This document shows, piece by piece, positions 34,044-43,418 of a stretch of 45,959 nt of DNA. The DNA is from Candidatus Zixiibacteriota bacterium (GTDB lineage: Bacteria > Zixibacteria > MSB-5A5 > UBA10806 > 4484-95), in the NCBI GenBank assembly GCA_024231855.1, contig JAAEQD010000075.1, positions 1 to 45,959 of the forward strand, read 5' to 3'. Position 1 is the first letter of the stretch, and each line of letters begins with the position of its first letter. A program made the position numbers and the translations under genes. The notes beneath the pieces were generated by a model. That model was not told where the DNA came from. It was given only the letters and a program-made list of their open reading frames with translations, and did no database searches.

Positions 34044-35543
34044 ATGACGACGAATTTACCGCGAATCATGATCGCCGGATTGTCTGGTGATTCTGGAAAA
34101 ACGATAACCAGCTTAAGCCTTGCGACGGCATTAAGTCGCAAGGGGCTGGTTGTTTCCGCCTTTAAAAAAGGACCTGATTACATCGACGCGGCCTGGCTGA
34201 CTAATACTTCTCATGCTCCCTGTCGAAATCTTGATACGTATCTGGTCGCTCCCTCGGATGTTTATCGGGCTTTTACGGTGAATGCCCAAAGCAACGGTGT
34301 CTCCATCATCGAAGGCAATCGCGGATTATTCGATGGCAAAGATATTTCCGGAACACATAGTAGCGCGGGGCTTGCCGAATTGCTGCAAGCCCCCGTTATT
34401 CTTGTTGTCGATGTTACCAAGACTACCCGAACGATCGCAGCTTTGGTAAAAGGCTGCATGGATTTCGATCCTGAACTAAATATAGCCGGCATAATTCTCA
34501 ATAAAGTTGCCGGCAGCCGTCATAAAAATATTATAACTGATTCAATTAAGAAATATTGCGATGTCCCGGTTCTCGGGGCTATACCCAAATTGGGTGATGA
34601 TACATCCATTATCCCCGGCCGTCACCTGGGGCTGGTTACTCCATCGGAGCATGAGAAAGGCGGCGAAATCGAAAGCAAGCTGCTGGAAATCGCAAATGAT
34701 TATCTAGACATCGACGGTATATTGAATATCGCCAATAATGCCAAGCCGCTGGAAATCGCGGATCAATCAACATCAAATGAGTATAATGAGAATGATGTGA
34801 AAATCGGTTATTTTTCCGATTCGGTTTTCACATTTTATTATCCTGAAAATCTCGAAGCGCTGGAAAAAAGCGGCGCCGAGTTGATCGCCATTTCGTCCAT
34901 TGATGATACTGAATTGCCTGAAATAGACGGTTTATACATAGGTGGCGGTTTCCCGGAAACTCAGGCGGATCGTCTGGTCGATAACAAATCGATGATAGAA
35001 TCCGTCAGGAAAGCGGCCGTTTCGGGATTGCCGATTTACGCCGAATGCGGCGGCCTGATATATTTATCGCGAACATTGGTTTGGAATAAACGCCTCTACC
35101 CTATGGCCGGCGTGTTCCCGCTTGATCTTAAAATTAATAAAAAGCCGGTAGGACACGGTTATACGATGCTCAAAATCGATAATGCCAACCCGTTTTTTGA
35201 AATCGGCACTGAAATCAAAGGCCATGAATTTCATTACTCAGGAATCTTTGAAAAACAAAGCAAATTAGGATTCGAGCGGCTTGGAAGCTGTATGAATGTC
35301 GAGACCGGGGTTGGGCTCGGTAAAAAACGGGATGGGCTGGTTTTCAATAACGTCCTGGCCTGCTATACTCATATTCATGCCGACGGCGTTAAGGATTGGG
35401 CACCGTCAATAATCAAACGGGCCCGTCAGTTTAAAGAGAAACGCGATGGAACGGATTTAAGCGCGAATGGTCGATCATCGGGAGCCGGTAATCATAGTAT
35501 TAACGGTCGTCAACTTTCGTTCACCAATACCGTTCACACATAG
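34044..35543 (+). CDS. dsrN: DsrN, siroheme amidase (cobyrinate a,c-diamide synthase family)
   Basis: DsrN amidates siroheme to siroheme amide for DsrAB. The 499-residue protein has the CobB/CbiA layout. An N-terminal P-loop-like dethiobiotin-synthetase fold (IMIAGLSGDSGKTITSLSLA, FKKGPDYIDAAWL) is followed by a C-terminal class I glutamine amidotransferase domain with LPIYAECGGLIYLSR, which holds the nucleophilic Cys. The position directly after dsrD is the classic dsrABDN order and decides DsrN over cobalamin CbiA. The Shine-Dalgarno is weak. The last about 35 residues are a Ser/Asn/Gly-rich tail without family match. Confidence 0.92.
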   Translation: MTTNLPRIMIAGLSGDSGKTITSLSLATALSRKGLVVSAFKKGPDYIDAAWLTNTSHAPCRNLDTYLVAPSDVYRAFTVNAQSNGVSIIEGNRGLFDGKDISGTHSSAGLAELLQAPVILVVDVTKTTRTIAALVKGCMDFDPELNIAGIILNKVAGSRHKNIITDSIKKYCDVPVLGAIPKLGDDTSIIPGRHLGLVTPSEHEKGGEIESKLLEIANDYLDIDGILNIANNAKPLEIADQSTSNEYNENDVKIGYFSDSVFTFYYPENLEALEKSGAELIAISSIDDTELPEIDGLYIGGGFPETQADRLVDNKSMIESVRKAAVSGLPIYAECGGLIYLSRTLVWNKRLYPMAGVFPLDLKINKKPVGHGYTMLKIDNANPFFEIGTEIKGHEFHYSGIFEKQSKLGFERLGSCMNVETGVGLGKKRDGLVFNNVLACYTHIHADGVKDWAPSIIKRARQFKEKRDGTDLSANGRSSGAGNHSINGRQLSFTNTVHT

Positions 35544-35723
35544 ACGAATTAACTATCTCAAAATGGCAGGACAAGCAGAATAGCCGAATAAGTAGAAAGA
35601 GAAAAAAAGCTGGGATTTCAGCGGAACATCAAATTCGGCCGATGAAAACCATCGGGACAGGGCCGGATTTATCGAATCGCCTCTCCAGCGGGAAATAAAT
35701 TCAATACAACAAGCGAGTAACAC

Positions 35724-37406
35724 ATGGCAAAGAAAGTTGTTAAGAAAAAGAAAAAAGGTTTAAAAAGCTTGAGAGGCTCAGGCGGCTCATCCGTTGAAAC
35801 ATCTCCGCTTCGGCCAGAATTAATCGAGAAGATGCCGCCCTGTATAGATGCCTGCCCGAACAGCAACCAGATCAGGGAAGCATTGATGGCTGTTTCGAGA
35901 GCCGAGGAATTCGGTAAGGATCTCGATGAACAAATCCAGAGGGCGTTTTATTTGTTTTTGGATACCACACCTTTCCCATCGGTTTGCGGAAGAGTTTGCC
36001 CTCACCCCTGCGAAGGTAGTTGTAATCGAAAGGAAAAAGAAGGCGCTGTTGGTATCAACAGTTTCGAAAGATATCTTGGAGACTACGGGCTGGAAAAGAA
36101 ACTGGCCCCAACAATGCTCACCGACGAGAAGAAAAGCGAGAAGATCGCGATAATCGGTTCGGGACCGGCCGGCATGTCATGCGCCTACCATCTGGCTCGC
36201 CGGGGTTTTCCGGTTACGGTTTTCGAAGGCTTCCCAAAGACCGGCGGTATGCTTCGCTATGGCATACCTGATTACCGTTTGCCCCAGGATATTCTCGATG
36301 CCGAGGTCAACAGGATCGTTGACATGGGCGTCGAATTGAAAACAAATACTATTGTAGGTAAGGATATTCCCTACCAGGATCTTCAAAAGGAATATAAAGC
36401 CATCTTCGTCGGCCTGGGTGCCCACACGGGTCTGAAACTCCGGGTTGAAGGCGAAGAAGCCCCGAATGTATTTACCGGTACCGATTTCTTGCATAAGATC
36501 AATTCCGGCGAGACAGTTGATGTCGGCGATAACGTGGTAGTAATCGGTGGCGGTGATACGGCTATTGACGCAGCCAGGGTTGCCCGCAGGCTTGGCGCCA
36601 ACGCGACTATCCTCTACCGCCGGACGAAAACCGAGATGCCGGCAATCGATGAGGAAATCATCGGCGCCGAAGAAGAAGGAGTCAAAATAGATTTGCTGGC
36701 CGCGCCGCTAGAGATTTATATGGATAATGGCAAAGCCACCGGGATGAAATGCCAGCGGATGGAACTTGGCGAGCCCGATTCATCCGGAAGACGTCGCCCG
36801 GTACCTATAGAGGGTGATACCTTTGATTTACAATTCACGACTTTAATCGCCGCTATTAGCCAGGCCCCCGATTTTACCGGTTTCGAGTTCCTTATTGAAG
36901 GCAAAGACTGGATAAAAGTTGACGAGAAATTTAAAACCAAGGAAGACGCTCTCTACTCTGGCGGCGACAATGTCAACCTCGGTTTAGTCATCGACGCCAT
37001 CTTTCACGGTCGGAAAGCGGCCGAGGCTATCAATGAGATGATCACAGGCGAAGCCGTGGCCAATAACGCGCCCAAGGAAATCATCAAGATGGACAAGATG
37101 GCTCATGGCTATTATGAAGAGAAACAGCGTACGCCGATCAACGAGATCGCGGTCGCCGAAAGGCTTAAAGACTTATCCGGCGAGATAGTCAGCACCTGGT
37201 CGAATGACGTCGCTGTCGGCGAGTCAAAGAGATGTATGAGCTGCGGGATGTGTTTTGATTGCGGTACCTGCTGGAGTTTCTGTCAGGATAACGCCATTTT
37301 GAAGCCTTTGGTAAAAGGTGGAGAATACAAATTCAAAATGGAGTTCTGTAACGGCTGTAAGAAATGCGCCGAGAACTGTCCCTGTGGTTACATAGAGATG
37401 CATTAG
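35724..37406 (+). CDS. dsrL: DsrL-like NAD(P)H iron-sulfur flavoprotein
   Basis: DsrL belongs to the GltD-like family and in sulfur oxidisers transfers electrons between DsrAB and NAD(H). The 560-residue protein has the N-terminal cysteine region CGRVCPHPCEGSC, an FAD motif IAIIGSGPAGMSCAYHLARRG and the NAD(P)-binding VVVIGGGDTAIDAARVARR. A C-terminal ferredoxin with many cysteines follows (CMSCGMCFDCGTCWSFC, CNGCKKCAENCPCG). It begins with a striking basic stretch (KKVVKKKKKGLKSLRG). It is shorter than A. vinosum-type DsrL (about 650). Position between dsrN and dsrC supports the name; GltD-type enzymes are the alternative. The 180-base gap before it holds no supported gene. Confidence 0.85.
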   Translation: MAKKVVKKKKKGLKSLRGSGGSSVETSPLRPELIEKMPPCIDACPNSNQIREALMAVSRAEEFGKDLDEQIQRAFYLFLDTTPFPSVCGRVCPHPCEGSCNRKEKEGAVGINSFERYLGDYGLEKKLAPTMLTDEKKSEKIAIIGSGPAGMSCAYHLARRGFPVTVFEGFPKTGGMLRYGIPDYRLPQDILDAEVNRIVDMGVELKTNTIVGKDIPYQDLQKEYKAIFVGLGAHTGLKLRVEGEEAPNVFTGTDFLHKINSGETVDVGDNVVVIGGGDTAIDAARVARRLGANATILYRRTKTEMPAIDEEIIGAEEEGVKIDLLAAPLEIYMDNGKATGMKCQRMELGEPDSSGRRRPVPIEGDTFDLQFTTLIAAISQAPDFTGFEFLIEGKDWIKVDEKFKTKEDALYSGGDNVNLGLVIDAIFHGRKAAEAINEMITGEAVANNAPKEIIKMDKMAHGYYEEKQRTPINEIAVAERLKDLSGEIVSTWSNDVAVGESKRCMSCGMCFDCGTCWSFCQDNAILKPLVKGGEYKFKMEFCNGCKKCAENCPCGYIEMH

Positions 37407-37460
37407 GACCGTTAATAAATCGAGATAAATGAAATAAATTCACTAAACGGAGGATTTGAA

Positions 37461-37778
37461 ATGGCAATTTTTGAACATGGCGATGTTAAAATCGATGTCG
37501 ATGAAGATGGATTCATGGAAGAACCGGAACAGTGGAACGAAGATATAGCTAAAGCCTTAGCCACTACCGAAGGTGTAAATGACTTAACTGAGGAGCATTG
37601 GAAGCTCGTAAATTACCTGAGAGACTACTATATGAAATATGGGATTGCCCCTATGATTCGGAAGCTGTGTAAAGAGACCGGTTTCCCTCTGAAGAAGGTT
37701 TACGAACTGTTCCCATCCGGTCCGGCTAAAGGCGCCTGTAAAGTCGCTGGATTAGCCAAGCCGACAGGCTGTGTCTAA
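37461..37778 (+). CDS. dsrC: DsrC, sulfur carrier protein
   Basis: DsrC accepts sulfur from DsrAB as a trisulfide and delivers it to DsrMKJOP for reduction. The 105-residue protein keeps both essential C-terminal cysteines, C93 and C104, ten residues apart in the flexible arm (KGACKVAGLAKPTGCV). This separates true DsrC from the RspA/TusE relatives lacking one of them. GGAGGATTTGAA stands before the ATG. It is the last gene before a terminator. Confidence 0.96.
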   Translation: MAIFEHGDVKIDVDEDGFMEEPEQWNEDIAKALATTEGVNDLTEEHWKLVNYLRDYYMKYGIAPMIRKLCKETGFPLKKVYELFPSGPAKGACKVAGLAKPTGCV

Positions 37779-37797
37779 TAATTTGACGTGAATTGCG

Positions 37798-37833
37798 TGG
37801 GGTTTTTTGGGTTTGCCTGAAGAACCCCATTTT
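37798..37833 (+). terminator. Terminator after dsrC
   Basis: A 14-bp stem including wobble pairs (outer TGGGGTT / AACCCCA) with a four-base loop is followed by four T. It separates dsrABDNLC from the dsrMKJOP genes. Confidence 0.75.
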
Positions 37834-37873
37834 CATTATGTGATTAACTCTTATCGGGATCAAAGTTGTAAAA

Positions 37874-38386
37874 ATGCTGAATAGCCTTTTAAACGAAAAA
37901 AGAGACGCCATTCTGGAAAAATGGTTTGATGATATATTGGAAAGTTATCCATTAGACGGGGCGAAATTTATAAAGATCGAAAAAGATCGGTTCAATAACC
38001 CGGTTGGCAGCACGATATCCCAGGAGATAAAGACAATATACGGCGAGCTTCTTAAGGATATGAATTACGAAATCCTGCATGATTCGCTGGAAAAGATTAT
38101 CAAGATAAGATCGGTTCAAGATTTTACTCCTTCGCAAGCGCTATCCTTTATCTTTCTTTTGAAAAAAGTTCTCAGGGAAGAACTTGAAAGTGAGGTGGCC
38201 GATACTCAAATACTTCGAGAATTAATGGTGTTCGAAGCCAGAATCGATCAGCTTGCGTCTTTGGCATTCAATGTATATTCGGAGTGCCGCGAGAAAATTT
38301 ATGATATCCGGGTTAATGAGATTAAAAAGAGATCTATCAGTTTTTTTAGAGATACACAAAACAGCCCAAAAGCGGGAGCTGAATAG
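37874..38386 (+). CDS. RsbRD N-terminal-domain-like protein upstream of dsrM
   Basis: The 170-residue helical protein starts LNEKRDAILEKWFDDILESYP, the signature of the RsbRD/RsbRA N-terminal (globin-like) sensor domain. It continues with SQALSFIFLLKKVLREEL and ends without a STAS domain. From memory, comparable proteins precede dsrM in several sulfate reducers. It may sense a redox or ligand signal for the Dsr membrane complex, but no heme His can be assigned with certainty. The Shine-Dalgarno is poor, and it lies 53 bases before dsrM. Confidence 0.78.
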   Translation: MLNSLLNEKRDAILEKWFDDILESYPLDGAKFIKIEKDRFNNPVGSTISQEIKTIYGELLKDMNYEILHDSLEKIIKIRSVQDFTPSQALSFIFLLKKVLREELESEVADTQILRELMVFEARIDQLASLAFNVYSECREKIYDIRVNEIKKRSISFFRDTQNSPKAGAE

Positions 38387-38439
38387 GCTGTGATAACCAG
38401 AATGTGTAAAGTATCATTTTTAAAAAGAGGAGATAATAA

Positions 38440-39435
38440 ATGAGAGCCCTGTATTCCCTCTTGGCATACGCGTTTCTTGTCTTACTTGTCTTGTTGGGAG
38501 TAGGGGTGGCAGGCTTAGATTACCTTTTTGGAGTGATTATCCCTTACGCGGCTATAGCTATATTTTTAGCCGGCTTCGTTTATCGGATCCTCAAATGGGC
38601 AAAATCTCCGGTTCCTTTTAGAATTCCAACTACCTGCGGCCAACAGAAATCCCTTGATTGGATTAAATCCAGCAAGCTTGAAAGCCCACACTCTTCACTT
38701 GGCGTGATTGGCAGAATGGCTCTGGAAGTCCTGTTCTTCCGCTCCCTGTTCAGAAACACCAAAACGAGTTTAAAAGATGGTCCGAAACTAGTATATGGTC
38801 CAACCAAATGGCTGTGGATAGGCTCGCTTGCGTTCCACTGGTCGTTTTTAATCATCCTGATTAGGCATCTTAGATTTTTCACTGAGCCTGTCCCCTACGT
38901 TATTACCCTGGCCGAACATCTTGACGGTTTTTTCCAGGTTGGCCTTCCGATTGTTCTTCTTACCGATCTGATCATAGTAGCCGCTTTGACCTTTCTGGTC
39001 TTGAGAAGATTATACGACGCGAAATTGCGCTACATTTCTCTGCCCGCCGACTATTTCCCTCTGTTTATGATTTTGGGAATAGCCATAAGCGGAATACTCC
39101 TTCGCTATTTCACCAAAACCGATATCGTTGCCGCCAAGCAATTGGCAATCGGTATAGTAACCTTCAGCCCGATTGTGCCTGAAGGTCTTGGGGTAATGTT
39201 TTTTATCCACCTATTCTCGGTTAGCGTTCTGTTCGCGTATTTTCCGATAAGTAAACTCATGCATATGGGCGGTGTGTTTTTAAGTCCGACCAGAAACCTG
39301 GCCAACAACAACCGAATGAAAAGACATGTTAATCCCTGGGATTACCCGGTTAAGCTTCACACATATGAGGAATATGAAGATGAGTTCAGGGATGTTATGA
39401 AAGCGGCGGATTTACCACTAGAGAAGGATTCATGA
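38440..39435 (+). CDS. dsrM: DsrM, membrane cytochrome b subunit
   Basis: The 331-residue protein is a NarI-like di-heme cytochrome b with six likely membrane helices. Visible are the two at the N-terminus, WIGSLAFHWSFLIILIRHLRF with paired histidines, then FQVGLPIVLLTDLIIVAAL, YFPLFMILGIAISGILLRY and FFIHLFSVSVLFAYFPISKLMHM. It exchanges electrons with menaquinol and DsrK. GAGGAG lies before the ATG. It ends one base before dsrK. Confidence 0.93.
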   Translation: MRALYSLLAYAFLVLLVLLGVGVAGLDYLFGVIIPYAAIAIFLAGFVYRILKWAKSPVPFRIPTTCGQQKSLDWIKSSKLESPHSSLGVIGRMALEVLFFRSLFRNTKTSLKDGPKLVYGPTKWLWIGSLAFHWSFLIILIRHLRFFTEPVPYVITLAEHLDGFFQVGLPIVLLTDLIIVAALTFLVLRRLYDAKLRYISLPADYFPLFMILGIAISGILLRYFTKTDIVAAKQLAIGIVTFSPIVPEGLGVMFFIHLFSVSVLFAYFPISKLMHMGGVFLSPTRNLANNNRMKRHVNPWDYPVKLHTYEEYEDEFRDVMKAADLPLEKDS

Positions 39436-39436
39436 T

Positions 39437-41053
39437 ATGGCAGATGAGACTATGAAGCCGGAAGAGCTGATCAAAATAGATTATAAGCCGCCCAAAAAAG
39501 ATTGGATGGATCCCAAGACAGAGTTCCGCAAGGGCACTTATAACTTCTCGGCCGTTCCGAACAAACTTGATTACCTGGGTCTGCCAAATCATGGTAAGTG
39601 GCAGCCCTATGATGAAGAATGGCCTATTCCAGATAATTGGAAAGAGATAATCCTGAATGGCTTGAAAGAACGCCTCGGCAGATACCGTTCCCTGAAGATT
39701 TTCATGGATGTTTGCGTGCGCTGCGGAGCCTGCGCCGATAAATGCCATTTCTTCATTGGCTCCGGCGATCCCAAGAATATGCCGGTGCTTCGAGCCGAGC
39801 TTTTACGTTCGATCTATCGCAACGATTTCACGATGGCCGGCAAGATTATGGGCAAGATGGCCGGAGCCCGCGAGCTGACAATCGATGTGCTCAAGGAATG
39901 GTTTTACTATTTCTATCAATGCACCGAATGCCGGCGTTGCTCCGTTTTCTGCCCCTATGGTATCGACACCGCCGAAATCACGATGATAGTCAGGGAGCTT
40001 CTAAGCCTTGTCGGCTTGAATATTGACTGGATCTGTACGCCGGCGGCGAACTGTTTCAGAACGGGCAATCATCTAGGTATACAGCCGCATGGATTTAAAG
40101 ACTCGATCGAATTCGCCGTGGATGAACTCGAGGAGTTGACCGGTATCAAGGTTGACGCGCCAATTAACAAAAAAGGCGCCGACATTTTATTCGTTGCTCC
40201 ATCGGCGGATTATTTCGGTACGCCCCACTATTTTACGCTGCTTGGCTACCTGGCCTTGTTCCATGAAATCGGACTGAACTACACCTGGAGTTCATTCTGT
40301 TCCGAAGGCGGTAACTTCGGGCTTTTCCATTCGAAAGAGACGATGAAGCGGCTCAATTCCAAAGTTTATATGGAAGCCAAAAGGCTGGGCGTGAAATGGA
40401 TTATCGGCGGCGAGTGCGGCCATATGTGGCGCGTACTTCATCAATACATGGATACCTTAAACGGCCCGGCGGATTTTCTCGAAGAGCCGGTTTCGCCAAT
40501 AACGGGAACCAGGTTCACCAACGCTAAAACAACCGGGATGGTTCACATAACCGAATTTACGGCTGATCTGATAAAGAACAAGAAGATCAAACTTGACCCC
40601 AGCCGCAACAACCAGTGGACGCCGACGTTTCACGATTCGTGCAACCCGGCCAGGGCGATGGGATTGTTCGAGGAACCGCGATATATAATCAACGCTACCT
40701 GTAATAATTTCCATGATATGCCGGAAAACACGATCAAGGAACAGACGTTCTGTTGCGGCAGTGGTTCTGGTATTGGTACCGATGAGAATCTTGAGATGAG
40801 GCTAAGAGGCGGTTTGCCCAGAGCCAACGCGGTCAAGTTCGTACACGACAAGCATAATGTAAATATACTTTTGTGTATCTGCGCTATCGATAAGGCGACT
40901 TTACCGGGACTAATGGATTATTGGGTGCCGGGTGTTGAGGTTGGCGGCGTACACGAGTTGGTTGGTAACGCGCTTATTATGAAAGGCGAGAAACGAACTA
41001 CCGACCTGCGCGGCGAAACCCAGTACGGAGAGGAGGGCAATGAGGATGTATGA
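39437..41053 (+). CDS. dsrK: DsrK, HdrD-like iron-sulfur subunit
   Basis: DsrK is the cytoplasmic catalytic subunit of DsrMKJOP and is thought to reduce the DsrC trisulfide. It has two 4Fe-4S motifs, C93-x2-C96-x2-C99-x3-C103 and C162-x2-C165-x2-C168-x3-C172. CCG-type motifs for a non-cubane catalytic cluster follow (GGECGHMWR, HDSCNPARAMG, TFCCGSGSGIG). The length of 538 residues is normal. AGAAGGA inside the end of dsrM serves as ribosome site. Confidence 0.95.
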   Translation: MADETMKPEELIKIDYKPPKKDWMDPKTEFRKGTYNFSAVPNKLDYLGLPNHGKWQPYDEEWPIPDNWKEIILNGLKERLGRYRSLKIFMDVCVRCGACADKCHFFIGSGDPKNMPVLRAELLRSIYRNDFTMAGKIMGKMAGARELTIDVLKEWFYYFYQCTECRRCSVFCPYGIDTAEITMIVRELLSLVGLNIDWICTPAANCFRTGNHLGIQPHGFKDSIEFAVDELEELTGIKVDAPINKKGADILFVAPSADYFGTPHYFTLLGYLALFHEIGLNYTWSSFCSEGGNFGLFHSKETMKRLNSKVYMEAKRLGVKWIIGGECGHMWRVLHQYMDTLNGPADFLEEPVSPITGTRFTNAKTTGMVHITEFTADLIKNKKIKLDPSRNNQWTPTFHDSCNPARAMGLFEEPRYIINATCNNFHDMPENTIKEQTFCCGSGSGIGTDENLEMRLRGGLPRANAVKFVHDKHNVNILLCICAIDKATLPGLMDYWVPGVEVGGVHELVGNALIMKGEKRTTDLRGETQYGEEGNEDV

Positions 41054-41423
41054 TGCCGGTAAAATAATTGGCGGACTTATAATCTTTCTCATTCTGATCA
41101 CTTTCCCGATCTGGTATAACGCCTCAAGCGGCCAGGCGGACAACATGCCCGATCCGAAGATTATTACGGATGCCAAGATGTGTGTTGAAGACGCGGCTTA
41201 CATGAAAACCAATCATATGAATCTTCTCAATGAATGGCGCGATCTGGTCGTTCGCGACGGCCAGAGGTACTTTGACGCGCCGGACGGCAACCGTTATGAG
41301 ATGAGCCTGTCGAATACATGCATGAATTGTCATTCAAACAAATCTGATTTTTGTGATCAGTGCCATCACTACCTGGGTGTAGCGCCTTATTGCTGGGACT
41401 GTCACATCGAGCCAAAGGAGTAA
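41040..41423 (+). CDS. dsrJ: DsrJ, triheme cytochrome c
   Basis: The 127-residue protein has one N-terminal membrane anchor (IIGGLIIFLILITFPIWY) and three CxxCH heme motifs at C94-H98 (CMNCH), C105-H109 (CDQCH) and C118-H122 (CWDCH). A conserved C48 in KMCVEDAAYMKTNHM matches the position of the unusual Cys ligand of one DsrJ heme. It faces the periplasm. The gene overlaps dsrK by 14 bases; GGAGAGGAGGG precedes the start, and M3 (41046) is an equally good start. Confidence 0.95.
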   Translation: MRMYDAGKIIGGLIIFLILITFPIWYNASSGQADNMPDPKIITDAKMCVEDAAYMKTNHMNLLNEWRDLVVRDGQRYFDAPDGNRYEMSLSNTCMNCHSNKSDFCDQCHHYLGVAPYCWDCHIEPKE

Positions 41424-41426
41424 GTG

Positions 41427-42203
41427 ATGGGTATCGGCAGAAGAGGATTTATCAAAATAGCCGGGCTCACTACCTTAGCCGGAGTGCTCGGTAAGAAACC
41501 AAGCGACCTGTTCGCTAACGATGAAATAGCTGAGGTGGTAGTAACCAAAGAATCGCTGGTTGCCCATAGGTGGGCGATGGTCGTAGATTTGAGGAAATGC
41601 CTTGAGGAAAAAGGCTGTACCAAATGCATGGACGCCTGTCATATGGTTCATAACGTTCCGAAATTCGATGATCCCAAGGATGAGATCAAGTGGATTTGGA
41701 AGGAATCGTTCGAACACACTTTCCATGAGCAGGAACATGAACATGTGTACGATAAAATAAAGCACAGCCCCATCCCGGTTCTCTGCAATCATTGTGATAA
41801 CCCTCCATGCGTGAGAGTCTGCCCGACTCAGGCGACTTTCAAGCGCAAGGACGGCATCGTTATCATGGATATGCACCGATGTATCGGTTGCAGATACTGC
41901 ATGGCGGCCTGCCCTTACGGTTCGAGGTCATTCAACTGGCGCGACCCGAAACCGTTTATCAAAGAAATCGATCCCAATTTCCCGACCCGTATGCGCGGCG
42001 TTGTGGAGAAATGCAATTTCTGCGCCGAAAGATTAGCCAGAGGCAAGATGCCCGCTTGCGTTGAAACGTGCGAGCACAAAGCTTTAGCTTTCGGCGACCT
42101 CGAAGATCCCGAATCCGATGTCAGAGTTCTACTTGAATCCAATTTCACAATCCGACGCAAACCGACTTTAGGCACTAACCCTGAAATCTATTACATAGTG
42201 TGA
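41427..42203 (+). CDS. dsrO: DsrO, periplasmic ferredoxin-like subunit
   Basis: The product of 258 residues has a Tat signal (GRRGFIKIAGLTTLAGVLG) and four 4Fe-4S-type cysteine sets (CTKCMDAC, CNHCDNPPCVRVC, CIGCRYCMAACPYG, CNFCAERLARGKMPACVETC). It resembles HybA/TtrB-like subunits and relays electrons between DsrJ and DsrP. ATG 41427 is chosen because AAGGAG is six bases upstream; an in-frame GTG three bases earlier is possible. Confidence 0.94.
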   Translation: MGIGRRGFIKIAGLTTLAGVLGKKPSDLFANDEIAEVVVTKESLVAHRWAMVVDLRKCLEEKGCTKCMDACHMVHNVPKFDDPKDEIKWIWKESFEHTFHEQEHEHVYDKIKHSPIPVLCNHCDNPPCVRVCPTQATFKRKDGIVIMDMHRCIGCRYCMAACPYGSRSFNWRDPKPFIKEIDPNFPTRMRGVVEKCNFCAERLARGKMPACVETCEHKALAFGDLEDPESDVRVLLESNFTIRRKPTLGTNPEIYYIV

Positions 42204-42210
42204 GGTTCAA

Positions 42211-43368
42211 ATGTTAGAAAGAGCGCTAATTGGAGGTAAGAAATACTGGACCTGGGTATTCGTGCTGCTGGGCCTCATATTCATAGGCACGCTGTTTTAT
42301 CTTCGCCAGTACGATATCGGCCTGACAACGACAGGTTTGCACAGAGATATATCCTGGGGCTTTTATGTAGCCCAACTGACCTTTTTAGTCGGTGTAGCCG
42401 CCTCGGCGGTTATGATGGTTTTGCCTTACTATCTGCATAATGCCAAAGAGTTCGGCAAGATGACGATTCTGGGAGAGTTTTTGGCTATACCAGCTGTAAT
42501 CATGTGTATACTGTTTGTAGTCGTCGATTTGGGTCAGCCCTTCCGGGGATTGAATCTGTTTCTGTACCCGTCGCCCAGTTCGCTATTATTCTGGGATACG
42601 ATAGCCTTGGGTGGATACTTGCTTCTGAATATCATAATCAGCCAGGTAACCCTGGGCGCTGAGAAAAAAGGTATCAATCCGCCGAAATGGATCAAGCCCG
42701 TTATTATTCTCTCAATTCCCTGGGCGATCAGCATTCACACTGTAACGGCGTTTTTGTACGCCGGTCTTCCTGGCCGTACTTTCTGGCTGACCGCTGTTCT
42801 GGCGCCGCGATTTTTAGCTTCGGCGTTCGCGTCCGGCCCGGCATTGCTTATACTATTTGCTTTCATTATCCGCAAGGTCACCAAACTCGACCCGGGTAAA
42901 ACCGCTATCAGCAAGATGAGCCTGATTGTAACATACGCGATGTGCGTAAACGTTTTTCTAATTCTGATGGAGCTATTCACGGCTTTCTACAGCAAGATCC
43001 CCGAGCATATGCATCACTTCCAATATCTGTTTGTCGGACTTGACGGCAAAGCAACCCTGGCGCCCTGGATGTGGATATCGGTAGTATTGGGGATTATCTC
43101 ACTGATTCTGTTACTTATCCCGAAACTTCGTAAAAATGAGAAGATTCTGGGTATCGCCTGCGTGACAGTTTTTGGATCGATTTGGATCGATAAAGGGCTG
43201 GGAATGGTCGTTACCGGATTTATCCCGAATCCGTTTGGCAAAGTAATTGAATATTGGCCGACTTTCCCCGAATTTATGATTTCGGTGGGAATATACGCGC
43301 TTGGGGCATTGATGGTAACAGGTTTCTACAAGATCGCTTTATCGGTAAGAGAAGAGTTAGAGGCTTAA
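42211..43368 (+). CDS. dsrP: DsrP, NrfD-like membrane subunit
   Basis: The 385-residue protein has about ten hydrophobic helices in the NrfD/PsrC arrangement (WTWVFVLLGLIFIGTLFYLRQY, GFYVAQLTFLVGVAASAVMMV, VFLILMELFTAFYSKI). It binds no cofactor by itself and exchanges electrons between menaquinone and DsrO. It follows dsrO by seven bases and ends the dsrMKJOP block. Confidence 0.94.
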   Translation: MLERALIGGKKYWTWVFVLLGLIFIGTLFYLRQYDIGLTTTGLHRDISWGFYVAQLTFLVGVAASAVMMVLPYYLHNAKEFGKMTILGEFLAIPAVIMCILFVVVDLGQPFRGLNLFLYPSPSSLLFWDTIALGGYLLLNIIISQVTLGAEKKGINPPKWIKPVIILSIPWAISIHTVTAFLYAGLPGRTFWLTAVLAPRFLASAFASGPALLILFAFIIRKVTKLDPGKTAISKMSLIVTYAMCVNVFLILMELFTAFYSKIPEHMHHFQYLFVGLDGKATLAPWMWISVVLGIISLILLLIPKLRKNEKILGIACVTVFGSIWIDKGLGMVVTGFIPNPFGKVIEYWPTFPEFMISVGIYALGALMVTGFYKIALSVREELEA

Positions 43369-43418
43369 TAGGAGAGTGTTTTAAGCATTTTCTGATATTT
43401 GGCAAAGGATTTTAAACC

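Noticed and set aside
34044..35543. Cobalamin-pathway CbiA/CobB
   Set aside because: The family is the same, but the position directly after dsrABD matches dsrN and no other cobalamin gene is near.
31434..43368. A purely oxidative (reverse) Dsr pathway
   Set aside because: dsrD is present and no dsrEFH was found in the window, so a reductive or reversible role fits better.
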